Source of the DNA: Candidatus Pacearchaeota archaeon
GTDB lineage: Archaea; Nanobdellota; Nanobdellia; Pacearchaeales; GW2011-AR1
Assembly: GCA_016176815.1 (NCBI GenBank)
Contig: JACOWL010000001.1
Location: 1 to 30,197, forward strand
Direction: 5' to 3'
Length of the DNA stretch: 30,197 nt
Part shown: positions 14,947 to 20,696 of the stretch, in pieces
How the letters are laid out: every line of letters begins with the position of its first letter
How positions within the stretch are numbered: the first letter of the stretch is position 1
Position numbers and translations under genes: made by a program
Notes under the pieces: generated by a model
Databases searched by the model: none
The model's input: the letters and a program-made list of their open reading frames with translations, nothing else
What the model was told of the DNA's origin: nothing

Positions 14947-15792
14947 TTAGTATTTGAAAAAAATTTTCAATAGCTCTCGTTTTAATACGATGGATTTAAT
15001 ATAAGCCAGAATAAGATCTAATATTTCTTTTTGTAGATTCATGAATTCGTTAAGTGCTAAAGGTACGCTTCTCCATTTTTGATCTAATTTAAAAAAATGA
15101 TTATAGCGAGGATTTTCATCAAATTCTAATTCTTTAGCAAACCAGCTTACTGGAACATGTGCAAAAATGTCTCTTAATGCAACAAATTTTTCTAAATCTT
15201 TAAGTAAGGAAGGTTCGGGCTGATTTATTAATTCTATTGGTTCTTGTTTTCTTCCAAGTCCACAACACCAGCATAAGACCTCTACATCTTTAATATTCTC
15301 ATTACCAAAATTTTCATAGCGGATATGGTGAGAGTTTAATTGTTCTGTATTGCCACACTTGTTACATTTCTTAAAGTGATCTATAAAATCTTTATTCTTT
15401 TTTTCCCATTCTTTGCTTTGAAGATATCCAGTATATATGAATTCGTCATCGACCTTCTTCATAATTTTTCTAATAATATCTACTTTTGATTTAAATCCAA
15501 GACCTCCAAGCTCATTTTCTCTTTTCACTCCAGTGATTAGATGAAATTCTTTTTTTTCGGGGTTCATAACTAAGTCTTCTCCTCCTGTTTTTGTTATAAG
15601 TTCGTCAAAAGCTATTTCAATCTTAATTGAAGCTTCAACAACATTCCCTCTTGCTATAACCACTTTTTCATGTCTTTCTTTAAGGTCGGGAATTTTTTCT
15701 GTAAGTTTTTTGGATTCTTCAAGCATTTTATCTACCTCTGAAATCTTTTTTTCTCTAACCAATTTATCAAATTCTTTTAAGTCTTCGGTCAT
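14947..15792 (-). CDS. HEPN-like protein with an inserted HNH-like zinc module
   Basis: The 281-residue protein starts with a charged helical region (1-45), then VVIARGNVVEASIKIEIAFD (44-63) and GFKSKVDIIRKIMKKV (99-114), helices typical of HEPN-fold proteins, and later KFVALRDIFAHVPVSW, where R207-DIFA-H212 fits the Rx4-6H ribonuclease motif of HEPN domains. Between these halves is a zinc module: CNKC (143-146), SHHIRYENFG (154-163), DVEVLCWCCG (169-178). CxxC, HHIxYxNxG and LCxxC are as in HNH nucleases, but the usual terminal His of CxxCH is Gly. HEPN proteins are often RNases in defence and toxin systems; no nucleotidyltransferase partner is adjacent. Family assignment is from motifs only, so the activity is a hypothesis. 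Confidence 0.6.
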   Translation of the reverse strand: MTEDLKEFDKLVREKKISEVDKMLEESKKLTEKIPDLKERHEKVVIARGNVVEASIKIEIAFDELITKTGGEDLVMNPEKKEFHLITGVKRENELGGLGFKSKVDIIRKIMKKVDDEFIYTGYLQSKEWEKKNKDFIDHFKKCNKCGNTEQLNSHHIRYENFGNENIKDVEVLCWCCGLGRKQEPIELINQPEPSLLKDLEKFVALRDIFAHVPVSWFAKELEFDENPRYNHFFKLDQKWRSVPLALNEFMNLQKEILDLILAYIKSIVLKRELLKIFFKY

Positions 15793-15827
15793 TTTACATT
15801 TAAATTAGCAATTTAACAATTCCATGA

Positions 15828-15901
15828 TGCGCCCACGAGGATTTGAACCTCGGTCACAACCTCCGCAAGGTCGTATTCTATCCGGGCTGAACTATGAGCG
15901 C
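15828..15901 (-). tRNA. tRNA-Arg (anticodon GCG)
   Basis: The minus strand folds completely: acceptor GCGCTCA/TGGGCGC, D stem GTTC/GAAT, anticodon stem CGACC/GGTTG around loop TTGCGGA (anticodon GCG, reads CGC/CGU), and T stem CGAGG/CCTCG around TTCAAAT. The discriminator is A, there is no intron and no encoded CCA. The gene is 74 nt including the discriminator. Confidence 0.95.
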
Positions 15902-15930
15902 AAAATAAATCTAATAATCAATCATTAAGA

Positions 15931-15946
15931 GAATATTTAAATATTC
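15931..15946. promoter_or_regulatory. Palindromic TATA region shared by tRNA-Arg and the UDG gene
   Basis: GAATATTTAAATATTC is a perfect 16-bp palindrome. Its centre is 26 nt before ATG 15965 (plus strand) and about 38 nt before the tRNA 5' end (minus strand), so one symmetric TATA region could serve both directions. Confidence 0.6.
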
Positions 15947-15964
15947 TTTTTGCATTTTTTCATA

Positions 15965-16543
15965 ATGGAAGATCCAGAATATATTAAATTAGTTAAAGAG
16001 ACGGAGATTTGCAAAAATTGCATGAATATCGTCGTGGGAAAAGGAAACCTTAATGCAAATATTCTTTTTGTCGGGGAAGCGCCGGGGAAGAACGAGGATT
16101 TGCAAGGAGAGCCATTTGTAGGGCTTGCAGGAAAGAATCTTGATAAATTGCTGGCGAAAGTCGGATTAAGCATGAATGATGTTTATATTGCAAATATTTT
16201 GAAATGCAGACCGCCTGAAAACAGAGATCCTCTGCCCGAAGAGATAAAGGCGCACACTCCCTGGTTATTAGAACAAATTAAGAAAATTAAACCAAAAGTC
16301 GTATGTTCGCTTGGAAATTATGCAACTAAATTTTTTCTTGCTAAAGGCGAAGTGGATTTAATGAAAAATCAGCCCGGGATAACTTCAATCCACGGAAATG
16401 TCAAAAATATTGAAATGAGGAATATAAAATTCAGATTGATTCCATTGTTTCATCCGGCCGCAATAATTTACAACAGAAATTTAATCTCTCTTTGGGAAAA
16501 AGATATGGAAATTGTAAAAAAAGAGACTGAATTGAATTCTTAA
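15965..16543 (+). CDS. udg: Family 4 uracil-DNA glycosylase (iron-sulphur type)
   Basis: From ATG 15965 the protein has 192 residues; an upstream in-frame ATG at 15950 sits too close to the TATA region. Motif 1 is GEAPGKNEDLQGEPFVG (37-53) and motif 2 is FHPAA (162-166). The enzyme removes uracil from DNA as the first step of base excision repair. Cluster ligands visible are C16, C19 and C81 (KCRPP). The fourth Cys, normally in EIxxCxPxLxxQI, is replaced: the sequence reads EIKAHTPWLLEQI with His 97 there, while C114 lies nearby in PKVVCSLGN. Length matches the family. It is transcribed away from tRNA-Arg from what looks like a shared promoter region. Confidence 0.92.
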   Translation: MEDPEYIKLVKETEICKNCMNIVVGKGNLNANILFVGEAPGKNEDLQGEPFVGLAGKNLDKLLAKVGLSMNDVYIANILKCRPPENRDPLPEEIKAHTPWLLEQIKKIKPKVVCSLGNYATKFFLAKGEVDLMKNQPGITSIHGNVKNIEMRNIKFRLIPLFHPAAIIYNRNLISLWEKDMEIVKKETELNS

Positions 16544-16570
16544 TAGAGAAACTTTTGAGAAAAAATATAA

Positions 16571-16606
16571 ATTTATAAATCCTGATTCTTTCTAAATTTC
16601 AGGAGG
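16571..16606 (+). promoter_or_regulatory. TATA box and strong Shine-Dalgarno site of the zinc-ribbon gene
   Basis: TTTATAAATC (16571-16580) is followed by AGGAGG (16601-16606), 9 nt before ATG 16616. Most other genes in the window show no such site and appear leaderless, so this gene is probably translated at a high level from a short leader. Confidence 0.75.
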
Positions 16607-16615
16607 GAAAAACAA

Positions 16616-16819
16616 ATGTGCGGATTTAATGATAGAGGAAGTGGCGGCGGATTCAGGTCAGGCGGAAGAGACAGGCCTCAAGGCAATTTTGGACCAAGAG
16701 AAATGCATCCTGCAAAATGCTCAGAATGCGGAAAACAATGCGAAGTCCCATTCAAGCCAACAGAAGGAAAACCTGTTTATTGCAGAGAGTGTCATGCTAA
16801 GAGAAAACCAAGGTTTTAA
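16616..16819 (+). CDS. Small CxxC-x17-CxxC zinc-ribbon protein with RGG-rich N-terminus
   Basis: The 67-residue protein starts with a Gly/Arg-rich tail (RGSGGGFRSGGRDRPQG), typical of RNA-binding tails, followed by MHPAKCSECGKQCEVPFKPT and PVYCRECHAKRKP. The two CxxC pairs are separated by 17 residues, the pattern of the CxxC-x17-CxxC family (TIGR04272) common in small archaeal and bacterial genomes. Zinc binding is likely, and nucleic-acid binding is inferred. The last 35 bp of the gene are duplicated downstream around a hairpin repeat; both copies keep the same end PRF followed by a stop (TAA here, TAG in the other copy). Confidence 0.85.
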   Translation: MCGFNDRGSGGGFRSGGRDRPQGNFGPREMHPAKCSECGKQCEVPFKPTEGKPVYCRECHAKRKPRF

Positions 16820-16910
16820 GGGAACAAAAAACAAGAAGTTTTTTGACAAACTCGTCTTCAGGAAAAAGCCGAGTTAGAGAGTGTCATGCTAAGAGAAAAC
16901 CAAGGTTTTA
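16784..16910 (+). repeat. Two-hairpin repeat copy B2 flanked by a 35-bp direct duplication
   Basis: The 35 bp at 16784-16818 (the 3' end of the zinc-ribbon gene) are repeated exactly at 16876-16910. Between them lie 57 bp holding hairpin 1, CAAAAAAC (16825-16832) with GTTTTTTG (16838-16845), and hairpin 2, AACTCG (16849-16854) with CGAGTT (16870-16875). Confidence 0.85.
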
Positions 16911-17089
16911 GTGAAAAATTAAACAGAAGTATATAATTATTTTTATTTTTTTGTTCATTTCTTTTTAAATTTAATATTTTACATTTTTGCTGAGGTTGGA
17001 AAGAGTTCACTGGCTGCGGGAGTAATTTAAATTATTAATCCGATATTATCTGCGAACAGATTCGTATTTAAAAATTAAATTTAATAAAA

Positions 17090-17372
17090 GGCTCTGTTGA
17101 AAATCTCTTTTTTGTTTCTGTTTTGAATTCAAATTCATTCGCCCCGCCCCCCAGCGCTCCGCTCCCCCCTCCGCCTGCCCAGATTACTCTCGCGCAAACG
17201 CTCGCCCTTAATTATTTGACGGCCGAGCCAAAAAGGAATGAAAAACAGGAAGTTTTTCAACAAACTCGCCCAAGCGAATGCAAGCATTCCCATTCATTCA
17301 AAATTTCAGTTTCGAACGAAAGCGTGGTCGAGTTAAAGAAAATTACGAATTCAAAACATTTTCAACAGAGCC
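17090..17372. mobile_element. MITE-like element, copy 3 (283 bp), carrying hairpin repeat B4
   Basis: It begins GGCTCTGTTGAAAAT and ends ATTTTCAACAGAGCC with perfect terminal inverted repeats, flanked by the 9-bp direct repeat TTAATAAAA (17081-17089, 17373-17381). The left half is nearly identical to copy 1 including the GC-rich block (about 17141-17215). The right half carries a variant of the two-hairpin repeat: TGAAAAAC (17239-17246) with GTTTTTCA (17252-17259), and AACTCG (17263-17268) with CGAGTT (17329-17334). The 180 bp before the element hold no gene, only a small hairpin TCTG-CGAA-CAGA (17049-17060). Confidence 0.88.
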
Positions 17373-17400
17373 TTAATAAAAGATAAAATAAGTTTTATTC

Positions 17401-17460
17401 ATCTAAGCTATAAAATTGTCTCTTTGAATTATCTAAGCCATAAAGCTATCTCTTTAAATG
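17401..17460. repeat. 30-bp imperfect tandem repeat upstream of the aminotransferase promoter
   Basis: The unit ATCTAAGCYATAAA...TCTCTTTRAAT occurs at 17401-17430 and 17431-17460. The TATA-like TTTTTAAAG (17469-17477) follows directly, 26 nt before ATG 17499, so the repeats are placed like paired regulator sites. Confidence 0.7.
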
Positions 17461-17498
17461 CAATATTCTTTTTAAAGAGCCAATTGTAAAATTAAAAT

Positions 17499-18698
17499 AT
17501 GAAAAAGAAGTTTAGCAAGGAATTGGAAAATATCCGCATGTCTCCAATAGTCTCAATAAGTGAAGAAATAAATAAAATTTCTCCCGAGTTTGAAAAGCGC
17601 GGGAAGCCATTTATAAAATTTCAAAGAGGAGAAATAGATTTTCCCACCCCGGGATATATTGTTGATGCAGTGAATGAAGGTCTTGAAATGAAACTTACAA
17701 AATATCCTCAATCAGGCGGAGAGAATTTCTTTAAGGATCAAATTCTAGAAAAATTAGTTAGTGAAAACAAAGCATCAGGTTTGTCTAGAGAAAATATCAT
17801 CGTAACATGCGGCGGGCAGGAAGCGCTTGAACTTTCATTCAAATTATTTAAAAAAGGGGCGGGATTTTCCCCATGCTGGAGCTGTGTTCTTGAGAATTTT
17901 GTTCCCTTTTCAAATATAGATTTCAAAGAAATTCCATTATCAGACGAGTTTGAGATAAATTATAATCTTCTGGAAAAAGAAGCGAAGAAAATAGATTTCC
18001 TTTATGTAAATACTCCGCATAATCCTACCGGGAAAATCTTTTCAGAAGAAGAGCTTACAAAAACAGCAGAAATTTGCAATAAAAATGATGTTTATATTAT
18101 TTCGGATGAGGCATATGAAAAAATTGTTTATGATGGCAAAAAACATTTCAGTTTATCTTCATTGCCTCTGGAAAATATAATCGGCGCATTCACTTTATCC
18201 AAGACTTATTCTATGACCGGCTGGCGTTTGGGTTATGCAGTTGCGAGAGATAAGAAAATTGCGAGATTATTAAGACTTGGAGAGTATTCGCAGACTGCAG
18301 GAGTTGCGCCTTTCTTGCAATATGCCGGAAAAAAAGCTCTGGAAAATAAAGAAGAAAGTTCAAGAGTCATAAGCAAAATGTTAGAGGAGTATAAAAAGAG
18401 AAGAGATGTTTTGTATAACGGGTTGAGTAAAATTGAAGGGATAGATATCAAAAAACCCGAGGGCGCTTTTTATATGTTCCCAAACTTTTCAAAAATAATT
18501 CCTTCTGAACTTAAGAATGAAAAAAGAAATTTGTATATTTATAATCTGTTTAAAGAAAACGGGATCGGAGTAGTTTATGGGTCCTGCTTTGGAAAATATT
18601 TCTCAGATAATGTGAGAATTTCTTTTTCAACAACTCCCATCCATTTAATTGAAGAGGCACTCTCTCGTATGAAAAAAATATTTGGAGAAAAAACATAA
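17499..18698 (+). CDS. PLP-dependent class I/II aminotransferase (aspartate aminotransferase-like)
   Basis: The 399-residue protein has the fold type I signature in order: QSGGENFFKDQI at residues 72-83, VTCGGQEALELSF, VNTPHNPTGKIF near 169-180 (Asn contacting PLP), ISDEAYEKIVYDG (Asp and Tyr contacting the cofactor), SKTYSMTGWRLGY near 234-246 with the Schiff-base Lys, and NVRISFSTTP near 370-379 with the carboxylate-binding Arg. It transfers amino groups between an amino acid and a 2-oxo acid. The exact substrate cannot be read from the motifs; aspartate or an aromatic or branched amino acid are possible. It is monocistronic, preceded by paired 30-bp repeats. Confidence 0.92.
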   Translation: MKKKFSKELENIRMSPIVSISEEINKISPEFEKRGKPFIKFQRGEIDFPTPGYIVDAVNEGLEMKLTKYPQSGGENFFKDQILEKLVSENKASGLSRENIIVTCGGQEALELSFKLFKKGAGFSPCWSCVLENFVPFSNIDFKEIPLSDEFEINYNLLEKEAKKIDFLYVNTPHNPTGKIFSEEELTKTAEICNKNDVYIISDEAYEKIVYDGKKHFSLSSLPLENIIGAFTLSKTYSMTGWRLGYAVARDKKIARLLRLGEYSQTAGVAPFLQYAGKKALENKEESSRVISKMLEEYKKRRDVLYNGLSKIEGIDIKKPEGAFYMFPNFSKIIPSELKNEKRNLYIYNLFKENGIGVVYGSCFGKYFSDNVRISFSTTPIHLIEEALSRMKKIFGEKT

Positions 18699-18764
18699 TA
18701 AAGGTTATTTCAATTCTTCCCCATGCCTTTCCTAATTTTATTTATGGCAGAATGATAATTTTTT

Positions 18765-19178
18765 TTATTTTTTAGGGTTAATTTTTTTAAATCCTTCTTC
18801 TTTGAGTTTAGATTCTAGACATTTAGGAAGGTTTGATGGAGGCATAGAAGTTATTGTAATAATTCTATTATAATCTGGAAGGTTATCCTCTCTGCTTAAT
18901 TCTATGCAAAATAAAGAGCCATTATTCCAAAGAAATTTATTTTCTCTTTTTACAAAAATGTCCATGCCAATGCGCACAACTTGCTCATCTTCTTCACTTC
19001 CAGACACAATGCTATTCTCGATTAAATAATCACGAATTCTATCTTTTTTATCCGTTTCATATACATTTTTTAATAATGTTGGATCTTCGTATCTTGTTCC
19101 TCGAGAGTAAATTTCTGTGAGATTATATTTATATTTTTTCTTATAAGTTAAAGTCTCTTTTGTATTTGTTTTTATCAT
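18765..19178 (-). CDS. Hypothetical protein, 137 residues
   Basis: I do not recognise the family. The protein is soluble and charged: a basic N-terminus (TKETLTYKKKYKYNLTEIYS), a central RIGMDIFVKRENKFLWNNGS, a beta segment RIITITSMPPSNL and the tail EEGFKKINPKK. No membrane helix or metal motif is present. It follows the Nop10-like gene on the same strand, but a TTAATTTAAAGA box about 25 nt upstream (19198-19208) suggests its own leaderless promoter. Confidence 0.65.
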   Translation of the reverse strand: MIKTNTKETLTYKKKYKYNLTEIYSRGTRYEDPTLLKNVYETDKKDRIRDYLIENSIVSGSEEDEQVVRIGMDIFVKRENKFLWNNGSLFCIELSREDNLPDYNRIITITSMPPSNLPKCLESKLKEEGFKKINPKK

Positions 19179-19205
19179 AATTAGATTACATTTTTTCTCT
19201 TTAAA

Positions 19206-19427
19206 TTAATTATTGTTTTTAGAAATATTCTTCGGAACATCTCTTATTTTTACTCCAAAGGAAGGCTCACCAGAAGGCACATCAGTGTCATCCTTTGAGG
19301 AGTCATCCCTGGGGGAGACCCCTCTGAGGCTAAATTTGTAATGGGCGTCGGAAGTTTTAGAATTGCACTTAGAACAATTTTCTTTTAAAGTGTAAAGATT
19401 GCAGGATTTGCAGAGTTTTAGTTTCAT
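19206..19427 (-). CDS. Nop10-like H/ACA RNP protein with an abnormal, GC-rich second half
   Basis: The N-terminus MKLKLCKSCNLYTLKENCSK then CNSKTSDAHYKFS is the archaeal Nop10 zinc ribbon (C6, C9, C18, C21), the small H/ACA ribonucleoprotein subunit that supports Cbf5 in RNA-guided pseudouridylation. The context agrees: the gene lies downstream of aIF2-alpha, a conserved archaeal arrangement. Family members continue FSPEDxYgkYR and are usually about 55-60 residues. Here FS is followed by about 21 foreign-looking residues (34-54, LRGVSPRDDSSKDDTDVPSG and E), after which PSFGVKIRDVPKN could be the continuing PEDxFGKYR-like tail. The foreign part (about 19266-19328) is GC-rich, has GGGG-TCT-CCCC and a repeated GGATGAC. 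It follows the Nudix-like gene by 14 nt. Confidence 0.75.
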   Translation of the reverse strand: MKLKLCKSCNLYTLKENCSKCNSKTSDAHYKFSLRGVSPRDDSSKDDTDVPSGEPSFGVKIRDVPKNISKNNN

Positions 19428-19441
19428 AAGAATAAAAATCC

Positions 19442-19831
19442 CTAACCTGTAATATTCACAAGGTATTCTTTTAATTTTCCGGGAATTTTTTCATTAATTA
19501 AATTTTCAATCTCATTTGCTTTAGCCCATTTTATTTCTTTTACCCCTTTTCCCAGGTCTTCTTTTCCTTCTTTAATTTCACATAAAAAATAAATTGCTAA
19601 TTCTTCTTTTTTCTTAATTCCAGCAAAGATTGAGCCTAAATTTGAGGTGTAATAACCTGTTTTGTCTTTTATTATTTTTTTTAGGGATTCATTTAGCTCT
19701 TCGTTATATCCTAATTTTCCATCTACAAAACTATAGTTTTTGTCTTTCTTGTTTTTTCCAATTAGAATTTTTTTTTGATTTGGGTCAAAAACAATTCCTA
19801 TAATTCTTACATGAAATTTTCCATTTCCCAT
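19442..19831 (-). CDS. Nudix-fold protein with degenerate Nudix box
   Basis: The 129 residues show the Nudix arrangement: FHVRIIGIVFDPNQKKILIGK, then GKLGYNEELNESLKKIIKDK followed by TGYY, then YFLCEIKEG and KEIKWAKANEIENLI. The Nudix box GX5EX7REUXEEXGU is only partly kept: G and the first E are present, but REUXEE reads KIIKDK, so the catalytic, metal-binding glutamates are missing. It is therefore probably not a normal pyrophosphohydrolase and may bind a nucleotide or RNA. It lies between aIF2-alpha (82 nt upstream) and the Nop10-like gene (14 nt downstream), which suggests a translation or ribosome-assembly link. Confidence 0.75.
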   Translation of the reverse strand: MGNGKFHVRIIGIVFDPNQKKILIGKNKKDKNYSFVDGKLGYNEELNESLKKIIKDKTGYYTSNLGSIFAGIKKKEELAIYFLCEIKEGKEDLGKGVKEIKWAKANEIENLINEKIPGKLKEYLVNITG

Positions 19832-19913
19832 GCTTGCATAAAGACATTTAGTTATTTAAGGGTTGCGGTGGGTTTATTTTTCTTTTGTCGAATATAAACA
19901 CTTTGAAAATTTC

Positions 19914-20621
19914 CTATTTCTCTTTTATTGAAAATTCCATCCCCTTTTCTTTTGCCTTTTTTTCAATATCTTCCAAGATTATTCTTAATATTTTTTCTTC
20001 TTTTTTTGGATCTTCAGATTGCGCTTTTAGTGAAAATTTTCCGGCAGCAAGATAATTTATTTCAACATTTTTTATGTTATCTAATAATTCTTTAATTAAT
20101 TCCAGCCCATTTGATTTTGCGCTGGTTAGTCTGAATTCTTTTTTTATTGTTGATTTTTTAGTTTTTTGCTTGCTTATTATTTGCATAATTCTCTTTGAAT
20201 TCTCTTCTCCGACCAGTTTTGTTAAAAAATCAGGATTTTTTTTAACTTGCTCAAAAAAATTATACAAACTTTCCTCTTCTTTTATTTTATCAATTATCTG
20301 TTTTGAATTGCCGCCCAAAATACTTTTTAAAATACTTTCATAACTCTTTTCCTGACTATATTCTTCTATTATTTGTTTTTTTTCGTTCTGAGCCACTCTT
20401 CTTAATGAAAGATCCACTCTTTCCGGCGAAATTCTTAAAACCTTGCAGACAATTTTCTTTTTTGGAACAACATAATCCCTTAAGTTTCTTATTCTGCCGG
20501 GCGCAATCTCGCTTAAAACAATGCTTCCTTCTTTTTTTTCACCCTCTATTTTTACAAAAACCACTGTTCCAACTATTCTATCTACACTGCATAAAACTAA
20601 ATCTCCTTCTTCTAATGCCAT
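19914..20621 (-). CDS. Translation initiation factor aIF2 alpha subunit
   Basis: The 235-residue protein starts with an S1 domain (GDLVLCSVDRIVGTVVFVKI, residues 6-78) including LSEIAPGRIRNLRDYV and KVLRISPERVDLSLRRV, the hallmark of eIF2-alpha. A helical middle domain (QKTKKSTIKKEFRLTSAKSN) and a C-terminal alpha/beta domain (NVEINYLAAGKFSLKAQSED) follow. With beta and gamma subunits it brings initiator tRNA to the ribosome. The length is a little shorter than in other archaea (about 265). It heads the operon with the Nudix-like and Nop10-like genes. Confidence 0.95.
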   Translation of the reverse strand: MALEEGDLVLCSVDRIVGTVVFVKIEGEKKEGSIVLSEIAPGRIRNLRDYVVPKKKIVCKVLRISPERVDLSLRRVAQNEKKQIIEEYSQEKSYESILKSILGGNSKQIIDKIKEEESLYNFFEQVKKNPDFLTKLVGEENSKRIMQIISKQKTKKSTIKKEFRLTSAKSNGLELIKELLDNIKNVEINYLAAGKFSLKAQSEDPKKEEKILRIILEDIEKKAKEKGMEFSIKEK

Positions 20622-20640
20622 CTTTTAAATAATTTGAATG

Positions 20641-20654
20641 GGGTTTTAAAGTTT
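20641..20654 (-). promoter_or_regulatory. TATA box of the aIF2-alpha operon
   Basis: On the minus strand it reads AAACTTTAAAACCC, centred about 26 nt before ATG 20621, consistent with a leaderless mRNA. Confidence 0.65.
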
Positions 20655-20696
20655 TGGTTAAGGAAAAATAAGAAATTATTTAATGAATTTTAAGAA

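Noticed and set aside
16629..16877. 82-codon ORF overlapping the zinc-ribbon gene in another frame
   Set aside because: It has no Cys pattern or start signal and exists because of the inserted hairpin repeat; the SD-preceded frame at 16616 is the real gene.
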